Below, one piece after another: positions 16,479 to 23,892 of a stretch of DNA of 63,211 bases. The DNA comes from Bacteroidales bacterium. Its GTDB lineage: Bacteria; Bacteroidota; Bacteroidia; Bacteroidales; F082. Position numbers and translations under genes: made by a program. The DNA lies in the NCBI GenBank assembly GCA_017530365.1, contig JAFXMK010000013.1, positions 1 through 63,211 on the forward strand, given 5' to 3'. Position 1 is the first letter of the stretch, and the number at the start of each line of letters is the position of its first letter. The notes below the pieces were generated by a model, which worked only from the letters and a program-made list of their open reading frames with translations, had not been told where the DNA came from and ran no database searches.

Positions 16479-17096
16479 TTAATTTTCGTTTCTAAGTTTT
16501 TCAATCCAGCCGTTCGGTTCGGCTTGTTCCAAAACCCATTCAGCCACCTTGTTATCCTCTGGGAATGGAGGCGTGTTCTGGGCATGATATTTCTCGTATT
16601 TGAGGTATAACATCACACGGTCAACATACCAGGCAAGATCGGTAAAGGTACCACAGGCGGGCGTGTTGAGACATACCCTGCCGGCGAAATCACCGAAGAA
16701 GCGGATATTGGGATGCCAGGGATGAGGGATCTCCTTTCCCTGTTCATCGCGGGTGATGAATTTGAACTCCAGCTTGCTATCGACAGCCGGATAGTTGTTC
16801 GGGATGGTTATATGCATCCTGAACGTGTCGGCACAGACGGGCAAGCACAGTCCGTTGGCATCAGGTTCCTGCACGTTGCAGAAGGATTTTACCTTGAAGA
16901 CAATCTCATACTGGATGGGAAGGTTGTCAGGGTTCCGTTTCCTGATGATGTAGGTGATGTCAGGGTCGTCCTTGAAACGCTGATCGATGGCCGACCATTC
17001 GTGCATCAGGCGGCGGTTCCGTCCCACATAACGGTTTTGCTTGTATTGATCGATCTCTCTGGGTTGATTGACTTCGTACATCGGTTCCATATCCAT
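16479..17096 (-). CDS. E2-like ubiquitin-conjugating enzyme (UBC fold)
   Basis: A 205-residue protein with a clear UBC fold. It has the strand-turn NNYP (residues 100-103), the HPN triad H128-P129-N130 followed by I131, and the catalytic cysteine C142 in GRVCLN. The downstream TDLAWYVDRVMLYL helix with W156 corresponds to the canonical tryptophan-helix after the active site in eukaryotic E2s. The HPN-to-Cys spacing is a few residues longer than in UbcH5-type enzymes because of an insert (RFFGDFAG). About 60 residues precede the first E2 strand. No signal peptide or span is present, so it is cytosolic. It should take the Ubl from the E1 (8066-9274) and work with the membrane RING protein. The Ubl gene is 23 nt upstream. 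Confidence in the fold is high; the substrate is unknown. Confidence 0.93.
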   Translation of the reverse strand: MDMEPMYEVNQPREIDQYKQNRYVGRNRRLMHEWSAIDQRFKDDPDITYIIRKRNPDNLPIQYEIVFKVKSFCNVQEPDANGLCLPVCADTFRMHITIPNNYPAVDSKLEFKFITRDEQGKEIPHPWHPNIRFFGDFAGRVCLNTPACGTFTDLAWYVDRVMLYLKYEKYHAQNTPPFPEDNKVAEWVLEQAEPNGWIEKLRNEN

Positions 17097-17119
17097 GTTG
17101 TGTTAGCTATTATACAGGA

Positions 17120-17434
17120 TCATCCCGCAATGGGATCAGAGATCACTTCGAGGGTGTCTCCGGGTTTGACGTTGTAATCGAGCAAGGTCTTCTTGGTCTT
17201 TCCGACCTTGGGCTGCAAAATGATGTCGCGTCCCGTCACCTCGTCTTTCTTACCGAAGAAATACTCCGTGGGGACGTAGTCGATCATCTCGGGAAGGTCG
17301 AAGATACGGGTACCCGTGTTGTCAACGGCCTTACGCAAGTTGTTCATCAGCACTTCGAGATCCGTGTTGGGATCAGTGATCTTGAATTTGATCGTCTTGT
17401 TTTTGTACCTTAAAAATAAAAAGAAATCTTCCAT
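17120..17434 (-). CDS. Ubiquitin-like protein ending in glycine
   Basis: A 104-residue beta-grasp protein. The C-terminal segment LLDYNVKPGDTLEVISDPIAG aligns without gaps to the end of ubiquitin, sharing L-x-DYN-[IV] and the TL of the last strand, and the chain stops at Gly104. The N-terminal hairpin has KTIKFKI at a place equivalent to the ubiquitin beta-2 strand. An insert of ~20 residues (around residues 45-70) makes it longer than ubiquitin. The free C-terminal Gly is what an E1 adenylates, and no processing tail is present. It is 23 nt from the E2 gene. Only one Gly (AG rather than GG) is seen. A TGS or YukD-type non-conjugated domain is the alternative, but E1, E2, JAMM and RING in the same operon argue for conjugation. 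Confidence 0.87.
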   Translation of the reverse strand: MEDFFLFLRYKNKTIKFKITDPNTDLEVLMNNLRKAVDNTGTRIFDLPEMIDYVPTEYFFGKKDEVTGRDIILQPKVGKTKKTLLDYNVKPGDTLEVISDPIAG

Positions 17435-17470
17435 GATAATGAGTTTTTATGTTAATCCTATTTCATTTTA

Positions 17471-18547
17471 TCATTGAACTACTAGTTTTTGCACGGTATG
17501 GTTGCCACTTGCATCACTGAAATGGCAGAAATACAATCCTTGTGGCAGACGGATGCTGAGTTCGTTCATTCCACTACCCACCTGCTGGCTATACAAGAGC
17601 TTGCCCTCCAAGCCAAAGATGCTCAGCATCGCCTCCTGTTCGCTTTCGTTGTTGACAGTCACGACTTCAGAAATCGATGACGGGTTTGGATAGATGGAGA
17701 ACATCTCCTTGCTGTTGCGAACCGCATAGACAGCGCTGAAGGCGCCGCAGAACAATTGGCCTTGTGCGTCGGCGTTGAACGATAGATAGACCTGGTATTC
17801 ACCATCGGCAAGGCCTTCTTTAGGATAGTAATACTGTCCGTTGGCACCGGCGATCTTCTGACCGTCCTTGTACCATTGGTATCTGTAAGTGTCTTTTGGA
17901 TTCGGATATATCAAGATATAATCCTTCCCGTTGTGTTTCTTGGCCACGATGGTATTCAAATCGGAAGGATTGATAAAGCTCGTCACTCTGATGGTAACAA
18001 TGTTGCTCAGCACCCTACTCGATCCGTTGGAGGCCCAATAGCAAAGCTTCCAACCGTCATACGAGACTTCCAACGGCTGACCGGTATAGGGAATTGCCAT
18101 CTGGAAGAATGTATCGGAACACAACAGCCAGCCTTGTTCGGACGCATTCTGCACATGAGGAGGAGTCAGCGACAGCGACTCCCCAGCACAGATGGCGGCA
18201 GGTGCAACGATGTCACCGACAATCACTGGAAGATCATCCACAAAGGAAGCGGTCACTATCACATCGAAATCAGGCATCACAAAATGGTCATCAACGAGTT
18301 CAACAGTCTCTTCTGGAACCTGAATATTATATACCGTAATGGACTCCAATACATAGTTCGGATCCGGAACAGCTGACACCCTCACTCTGGTTCCCGTCTG
18401 GACTTCCCCTGTCGGTCTGACGTTCAAGGTGCCATGCACAATGTCAGGATCGACCTCAACGAAGTGCCAGTAGAGTGTATCATTGCTTTGTGCCATCACC
18501 GCGATGGAGCCAAGCAGGAGAAGGACAAATGCAAATATTTTTTTCAT
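17471..18547 (-). CDS. Secreted protein with T9SS type A sorting domain, inside the T6SS run
   Basis: 358 residues with a signal peptide ending AVMAQ (~20). Residues ~25-105 resemble an InlB-B-type repeat region (GTLNVRPTGEVQTGTRVRVSAVPDPNY is its typical turn-strand pattern). The C-terminal ~75 residues are a type IX secretion sorting domain, with FSIYPNPSS, a hydrophobic strand with LSIFGLEGKLLYSQ and LPQGLYFCHF. It would be exported by T9SS and fixed at the surface. It sits on the same strand between the Ubl gene (36 nt) and a small unknown gene (12 nt). Why a T9SS cargo is found here is unclear; it may be a surface component of the same machine or an unrelated insertion. Confidence 0.85.
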   Translation of the reverse strand: MKKIFAFVLLLLGSIAVMAQSNDTLYWHFVEVDPDIVHGTLNVRPTGEVQTGTRVRVSAVPDPNYVLESITVYNIQVPEETVELVDDHFVMPDFDVIVTASFVDDLPVIVGDIVAPAAICAGESLSLTPPHVQNASEQGWLLCSDTFFQMAIPYTGQPLEVSYDGWKLCYWASNGSSRVLSNIVTIRVTSFINPSDLNTIVAKKHNGKDYILIYPNPKDTYRYQWYKDGQKIAGANGQYYYPKEGLADGEYQVYLSFNADAQGQLFCGAFSAVYAVRNSKEMFSIYPNPSSISEVVTVNNESEQEAMLSIFGLEGKLLYSQQVGSGMNELSIRLPQGLYFCHFSDASGNHTVQKLVVQ

Positions 18548-18559
18548 GGTTTATATAGT

Positions 18560-19048
18560 TTAATTAATTTTCGTCAAATATAGTAATTCTCTTCCATTCA
18601 GCGCATCAATATCGAGAATAAATAATGCAATAAATGCATCTTTGAGAAGATTGTCGTGTCCATAAAGAGGCAAGCCATAACCCAGCGATGAGGCCACTTT
18701 GGTACGGAAAGCATCCTGTTCATTCTCATTATCAAAGCCTTGCTTCTTGATCAAGCTGTCAAGGAATCTCCAAAAGTCAGGGTTATGAAGTTGGCTTTGC
18801 ACGTCATTTTCGAGTTCCTCGTAAAACTTCTCGTCGAACTCCTCCCCGATCTCCGGATAGACATAGACGTGTTTCAAGTCGTGTTGATCAACAATACGGT
18901 TATAAACCTTTAGGATCATGTTCTGCACTTGTTGCTTGACCACGTTTTGCTCGTGGTAACCCATCTCGAAATCCAGCCTCATCCGCATCATCGGGAGATG
19001 TGGAAAGTAGTCGTAGAACATGTATTTTTTGGTGAATATCGAGCTCAT
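18560..19048 (-). CDS. Hypothetical protein, T6SS accessory
   Basis: 162 residues, no signal peptide and no span. The sequence is acidic and helical, with aromatic residues near the N-terminus (MFYDYFPHLPMMRMRL) and a hydrophobic C-terminal part ending LNGRELLYLTKIN. No family was recognised. It follows the 178-residue unknown gene by 16 nt. Small cytosolic proteins next to VgrG/PAAR and effector-like genes are often adaptors, chaperones or immunity proteins; nothing in the sequence decides between these. Confidence 0.6.
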   Translation of the reverse strand: MSSIFTKKYMFYDYFPHLPMMRMRLDFEMGYHEQNVVKQQVQNMILKVYNRIVDQHDLKHVYVYPEIGEEFDEKFYEELENDVQSQLHNPDFWRFLDSLIKKQGFDNENEQDAFRTKVASSLGYGLPLYGHDNLLKDAFIALFILDIDALNGRELLYLTKIN

Positions 19049-19064
19049 CTTTATATTGTTAGGT

Positions 19065-19580
19065 TTAAATCACTTCAATAGCAGTTTGTTTTCGTACGAT
19101 CAAGTCGCCCGTCTCAGCATCAAAGAAAGCCGTATCGAGAGTGCCTGGTTCTGACCTTAGGGTAAGGAACCAGCCATAGCGTCCGGTGGTCTGCTCCTGG
19201 ACACGGCGCAGCAGACGGATGTCGGTGATTCGGATGCCGTTGGCCAGGAAGCAACCACGCATCTCTTGCCAACCGATCGGGTAGTGTTCGTCATGGGCGA
19301 CTTCATCAATTACTTCACCATTGCGGTTATATTTCTTCCAAACGCCGATCTTGATGTCCCATCCCTTGAGGAAACGGCCTTCTCCGCTCACAGTCAGCGT
19401 GTCGGCAAAATAGCTGGTTTGGATAGCCACCGTCTCGGGATCGGGTGGAATCACTTGCTTGACATATTCTCCCTCTGTTTCGGACATATAGACCATGTTG
19501 CCGTCCTCTTTCAGAACGCTGAGACCGTTGACATAGTGGGTCTCATAGGTAAATACATCGAATAAATCGCTTTTCTCCAT
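19065..19580 (-). CDS. Hypothetical protein, T6SS accessory
   Basis: 171 residues from the start chosen here (MEKSDLF); an alternative ATG at 19601 gives 178 residues and a 17-nt overlap with the gene before. It is beta-rich, with repeated aromatic turns (DIKIGVWKKYNRNGEVIDEVAH resembles a MORN/WG-type hairpin). No signal peptide and no family recognised. It is tightly coupled to the 637-residue effector-like gene upstream, which suggests they act as a pair, for example effector and partner or immunity protein (inference). Confidence 0.6.
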   Translation of the reverse strand: MEKSDLFDVFTYETHYVNGLSVLKEDGNMVYMSETEGEYVKQVIPPDPETVAIQTSYFADTLTVSGEGRFLKGWDIKIGVWKKYNRNGEVIDEVAHDEHYPIGWQEMRGCFLANGIRITDIRLLRRVQEQTTGRYGWFLTLRSEPGTLDTAFFDAETGDLIVRKQTAIEVI

Positions 19581-19584
19581 ATCC

Positions 19585-21498
19585 TCACCTCTTTTCTCCA
19601 TAGTTCTTATTTACTTCCTTATTGGCCTGCTTCGCCGCTGCCTCCAACTGTTTTCCAAGCTGTTCGGCCACCATCCTAAGAATGATCCACTGGTCCTTCG
19701 ATAGCGTATATCGGTATTCGGAACAGTCCGCCACATTGGTTGTGGTGCCTTTCTCCAACTCCGTCTTGACTGCTTGGAATTTGTCGAAATCCAACAGAAG
19801 GCTCAATCCCATGTTGCGAAGGATTGCATGTGCTAAAGGGTTGCTCTCCTTGGCATTCCCAGCTTCGATGGACTTCTTATACATCACCAACGGCATGGAG
19901 ATGGGCTTTCCCGAAGGCAATTGATGGGTGATGAAACGCTTTCTGCCCGCCGGATCCCGCTCCACCTTGTACTGATCGAAAATATAAACCCGATAATGGC
20001 CGGCATATTCGGGATGCGCGCCCAGAAACCGTTCGTCAAGAATGGCGTTTAGGTCGATACCGGCATCATCCATCACATCGTCCATCAGCTCCGGATCCCA
20101 TTTTCGCGGAACATCCACCAAATCCATACTGGATTCGACAATATCGTCGAATACAATGCCTGCTTGCCCCAAGATTTCTAGGTAATGGTCGTCTTGATGA
20201 CTCCACAGGGAAGACCCTGCATGATGTAGCGACAAAGTCTGGTAGCCCACCTTGACAAAGCAGATCTTCAAGTGGATTGGTTCCATTACGAAAATGTTCA
20301 AACGACCCGTTTCCGTTTTGTTGCCGTCATACGTTTTGAACAGATACGGTCCAGGATACATCCCGGTCGAGAACAGGCGAAGGATATCCGACGTTTGCTG
20401 GATGGAACCGAGTTGCACCGTTGACTTCTGCTCCACCGCTTCCAACTCAAGAAGCAATTGCGGACAAGGACCAATGGTCCGCAACTCCAGTTCCACCTTG
20501 TGATTGGCAAGGCCGTTCTTTTTATCGAAATAATCATAGTTCACCAAAAACACCGAAGGGATCGGACAGAAGACCTTTTTCCCTTGGAAATCCCTTGTAA
20601 TCAAAGACTGGGAAAGGAAATCGCACCAAATCGGCACAAGATGCTCTTCGAATTGTTGCTGTTCGGCATCGAACGCCACCTCCGTATAAACCATGGTTCC
20701 GTTTTCCATCCCAGTGGGCAGGCTTGCCTTGCCCCCAATCACCTTCAACATGTCAAAGGGACGCGAAACGATTTCGTTTCGCTCCGGATCGCCAAAGTAG
20801 ATCTCACTTTCAATTTTCTCTACTTGAAGGATGCATTTCACGCTGCGGGCGTTCTGCATGTTAATCTCGATACGACTAATCCCTTCATCCAAAGGATGAA
20901 TCTGTTCCACTTGACAGTAAAAGGCATTCTTAAGTAGCTCCTCGATTACCTTTAGACCAGACGCATGGACTTGGTTGACAATCTCTTCGCTTGAACCTTT
21001 GAACTCCGTTTCCTGATCCTGCGGATCTTTGTAGGCAAGGCCACAGCACCTTCCCGCCTGGTATTGGTAGGTCACCTGATGCCCGTCGAAATAACGGACC
21101 AGGATCTGGCTCGCACCTTCCATGGAGGGCACTGGAAAATAGAAATAATACGCATCGTCTTGGTGAATGACATACCATTTTTGATGGCTTTGGCCATGTT
21201 GGAGATAATATCGGGCGGTTTCCGTATCCGATCGGGTAAGTGTCTGGAACTCATCTTGATCATATTCCAGCTTTTGGGAATAGGCAGCCAGCCCTTCCTC
21301 CGTGTACTCCCCGATCAACTTCACCGAACAAGGATGGAGAGGCTGTCGCGCGCAGACATTGTCAAAGTTGAGAGAAGCCTTGTCGCCCTTGGCATTGATG
21401 ACTTCCCCTAGACAATCACACCAACGGAACTGGTCAAAGCCATATTCGCCTTTCCAGCCTTTCTGAGGATAAAAGAATGTCAAACCTTCAGCTTCCAT
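19585..21498 (-). CDS. Large unknown protein with degenerate metzincin-like C-terminal domain
   Basis: 637 residues, no signal peptide. No known family covers the N-terminal ~440 residues, which are beta-rich and aromatic. Residues ~500-610 follow the layout of Bacteroidetes zinc metallopeptidases: strand HYRVYIF, then LAHAILRNMGLSLLL (555-569) where HExxHxxGxxH would be, then TTTNVADCSEYRYTLSKDQW (585-604) matching the usual TT-N-x-MDY...QW segment. The catalytic Glu, the second and third His and the Met-turn Met are all replaced, so zinc protease activity is unlikely. Its place in the VgrG-PAAR-effector section makes it a T6SS cargo or adaptor candidate. It is 3 nt from the Cys-rich gene. 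Confidence 0.62.
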   Translation of the reverse strand: MEAEGLTFFYPQKGWKGEYGFDQFRWCDCLGEVINAKGDKASLNFDNVCARQPLHPCSVKLIGEYTEEGLAAYSQKLEYDQDEFQTLTRSDTETARYYLQHGQSHQKWYVIHQDDAYYFYFPVPSMEGASQILVRYFDGHQVTYQYQAGRCCGLAYKDPQDQETEFKGSSEEIVNQVHASGLKVIEELLKNAFYCQVEQIHPLDEGISRIEINMQNARSVKCILQVEKIESEIYFGDPERNEIVSRPFDMLKVIGGKASLPTGMENGTMVYTEVAFDAEQQQFEEHLVPIWCDFLSQSLITRDFQGKKVFCPIPSVFLVNYDYFDKKNGLANHKVELELRTIGPCPQLLLELEAVEQKSTVQLGSIQQTSDILRLFSTGMYPGPYLFKTYDGNKTETGRLNIFVMEPIHLKICFVKVGYQTLSLHHAGSSLWSHQDDHYLEILGQAGIVFDDIVESSMDLVDVPRKWDPELMDDVMDDAGIDLNAILDERFLGAHPEYAGHYRVYIFDQYKVERDPAGRKRFITHQLPSGKPISMPLVMYKKSIEAGNAKESNPLAHAILRNMGLSLLLDFDKFQAVKTELEKGTTTNVADCSEYRYTLSKDQWIILRMVAEQLGKQLEAAAKQANKEVNKNYGEKR

Positions 21499-21501
21499 CG
21501 T

Positions 21502-22599
21502 TTAAATAGGATTAAAATGACACGATTGGTATTCTGGACAGGGTATTCCCTTGCAACTGGCAATCAATCCGTCGAAAACGGCTTCTGCCAACAAATCAGG
21601 ATTTATCTTGGAAACATCTCCAGGATGCGTCAAATAAAGATAATTGATTTGGATGGCATGGTCCGCCAACGGGTTGGACTGGTTAAGGAAAAGATTGCTT
21701 GTCGTACGGCGCACGCCCAGGCATTTCAGGCCTGTGAGTTTGGCAACGATATGGCTGATGCGACAGGCATAACAGAGCGTTTTCCTTTCTTGTTCGTTGA
21801 GGCCACGAGCGTAATCCGAACTGGGAAAGACCTGACAGTCGTCTTTGCCGTCTTTGCTGGCAATGTAGGTACAAACCCCTTCCGTATAGGCGTGATCGGA
21901 CGGAATCGCCTCATATTGTTCACAGGGGGCCATCAAACCTTGCAGCGTGCATGCTCCCTCATGGTGTAGGCTGGCAGCGTTGGAACACAGGCCTTCGTTA
22001 CAAAAGCGGCATGGCGCCGCACTGAATCGGTGAGCCAAGAGCACCAACGTGTCTTTCTTGTTCGTGGCATCGAATTTTTCCATCAAGTCGGTGCATTTTC
22101 CATCACGGCGACGATAGCATTGGCTGAAACTCTGCTCGTGAAAAGGACAGTCGATATAATAGTCATCGTCCGGGAGGCAGACCAAGGGGCTATCGTTGGG
22201 GTTGACGTTCCGTTGACACACCGATCCTTCTCCTCGATAGGGACAGGGATCGTCATTGCGCCGGCAATCGTGATTGCAGTCAAGCATCTTTTCCATCAAA
22301 GCCTTGGTGTTGCTCTTTTTCAGGATACGAACACATTGGGGTTCCGTCATCGTCATGGTACGCACACACTTGCGCAAACCGCTGCGATCGATGGCCCCTT
22401 CCATTTTTTCGATCACCTGCTGTGCCAAATCAGCCTCCCGAAGCAGAATCGGAGGGTCGCCAGCCAGAACGTCGAAACCACGGTCAGTGCATCCATATCG
22501 TCCACAATACTTGCATTTCTCTTCCTCGGAATGGGCAAGCATCGTGCAGTTGACGATTGACAACCTATAAACCGATTTCTCTATGGGTTTCCAATTCAT
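21502..22599 (-). CDS. Cysteine-rich hypothetical protein in the T6SS effector section
   Basis: 365 residues with 27 cysteines, many in pairs such as CKYC, CRFC, CYAC and CNHDC, and several His, suggesting multiple metal-binding treble clefs or clusters. No signal peptide, so a reduced cytosolic location and metal binding are more likely than disulfides. A second ATG at 22542 (MLAHSEEE) sits just before the first CxxC; the 19 residues ahead of it look like translated leader, so that start may be the real one. No family was recognised. It lies between the PAAR-like gene (22 nt) and the large unknown gene (3 nt), so a cargo or adaptor role is plausible. Confidence 0.62.
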   Translation of the reverse strand: MNWKPIEKSVYRLSIVNCTMLAHSEEEKCKYCGRYGCTDRGFDVLAGDPPILLREADLAQQVIEKMEGAIDRSGLRKCVRTMTMTEPQCVRILKKSNTKALMEKMLDCNHDCRRNDDPCPYRGEGSVCQRNVNPNDSPLVCLPDDDYYIDCPFHEQSFSQCYRRRDGKCTDLMEKFDATNKKDTLVLLAHRFSAAPCRFCNEGLCSNAASLHHEGACTLQGLMAPCEQYEAIPSDHAYTEGVCTYIASKDGKDDCQVFPSSDYARGLNEQERKTLCYACRISHIVAKLTGLKCLGVRRTTSNLFLNQSNPLADHAIQINYLYLTHPGDVSKINPDLLAEAVFDGLIASCKGIPCPEYQSCHFNPI

Positions 22600-22621
22600 G
22601 GCTTCTATCTTTTATTATCTC

Positions 22622-23881
22622 CTAATAGTAATCCACACTGTCTCCAAAAATATCCGTATCATTGTAATAGGAATCATCCAAAGCTTTCAAAGAAATACCT
22701 GATCCAAGGGATTCTCCAGCTCCAACAACAGCTTCCACTCCCGCCGCAGGCAACTCCAACACGACACTTTTTACGGCAACCCCCACCCCACCTAATACGA
22801 TAGCGCCTGGTTCACCAAACACCTCACCGCCTGTCGCGCTCAACGTATCGGTAAGCAGATCGCCAAAACCTCGAATAACATCACCGCTTTTCTCCAGATT
22901 CCCCAGTACGCCGTCGTCCTTAGAGACGTTTTTCCAGTACTGCGATGCCTTTTCTCCCAATTGATCGAAATTGCGCGGAGTTTGGAGAAATTGCCCACTC
23001 CAAAAATGCGACCAAAGGTCCATGAAAATGCCCACAACCGGTCCAAAAGCTTTATTTCCGCCTGCGTTCTTGAACATCTTCAACTGCTTGAGCAATGCTT
23101 GAAGAGTGGCATCTCTTACTTCTTCTAGCGCTTGGTCTGCAACATTGGCGCCCATGTTTGAGGGAGTGGGGATAAACAACAATCTTCCACCTCTTGCACA
23201 CTGCAGCGTATCGGTACTGACCAAGGCAGGAGCGTTTTCAATCAATACATTGGTTTTTCCAGGCATCCAAGGGGGAATGGAAATCGAAAGACAGGGCAAA
23301 GGAACGGGACCACTGTTGGGGCACAAACCCATGATGGGATAATTGGTGAAAAAAACCACATCGGTGACATTACCCATTTGTTTGCCACCCATCCAAACGG
23401 TACGCTTGGGGTTGGCGACAAAGGTAGGTTTGCTACCAGGAATTGCAACGGAGCACAACATAGCTTGGCCCGTACACACATAAAACTGTCCAGGGGGTGT
23501 AGGTACCACGGGAGGTAACGGCGGACTGTTAGGATTGGAGCTGTTGATGTTATTTCGGTTATACTCAATATCGCTTTGCAGGGCTGCCAGCCTCCGGTCG
23601 ATCTCATCGATTCTTTCAAATGCATCTTCTTGGCCGAAGGCAGGACGATACTGCATGAGTTCCATCAACTTGGCCCGTTTGGCCTGCAACTGCTGCATGC
23701 GCTTCATGTCCGTCTCATAGGCTTGTTTGGCCTGTTGGACAAACTCGTCCTTGGACATGCCGGAACCATCCATCCTACGCTTCCCATCGGGTGTATCGCC
23801 CGCCATGTGTTTGTTGAAGTAGTCACGGTTATCCGTTGACCAACTGTTGACGACTTCTCCCGGTGGAATGATCCTTGTCAT
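22622..23881 (-). CDS. PAAR-like (DUF4280-type) spike-tip protein with C-terminal extension
   Basis: 419 residues. Residues 1-125 are a helical N-terminal domain with a proline-rich linker (PNSPPLPPVVPTPP). Residues ~128-245 form a DUF4280/PAAR-like domain beginning FYVCTGQAMLCSVA, with NVTDVVFFTNYPIMGLCP and repeated Cys at strand turns, as in proteins that cap VgrG trimers. The remaining ~175 residues include a helical part and a Gly/Ala/Val-rich hydrophobic stretch (GAIVLGGVGVAVKSVVLELPAAGVEAVVG is the type of composition), and could be a fused toxin or membrane-insertion domain. It follows vgrG by 11 nt. The domain call is good; the activity of the C-terminal part is unknown. Confidence 0.8.
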   Translation of the reverse strand: MTRIIPPGEVVNSWSTDNRDYFNKHMAGDTPDGKRRMDGSGMSKDEFVQQAKQAYETDMKRMQQLQAKRAKLMELMQYRPAFGQEDAFERIDEIDRRLAALQSDIEYNRNNINSSNPNSPPLPPVVPTPPGQFYVCTGQAMLCSVAIPGSKPTFVANPKRTVWMGGKQMGNVTDVVFFTNYPIMGLCPNSGPVPLPCLSISIPPWMPGKTNVLIENAPALVSTDTLQCARGGRLLFIPTPSNMGANVADQALEEVRDATLQALLKQLKMFKNAGGNKAFGPVVGIFMDLWSHFWSGQFLQTPRNFDQLGEKASQYWKNVSKDDGVLGNLEKSGDVIRGFGDLLTDTLSATGGEVFGEPGAIVLGGVGVAVKSVVLELPAAGVEAVVGAGESLGSGISLKALDDSYYNDTDIFGDSVDYY

Positions 23882-23892
23882 GGCTGATCCTA

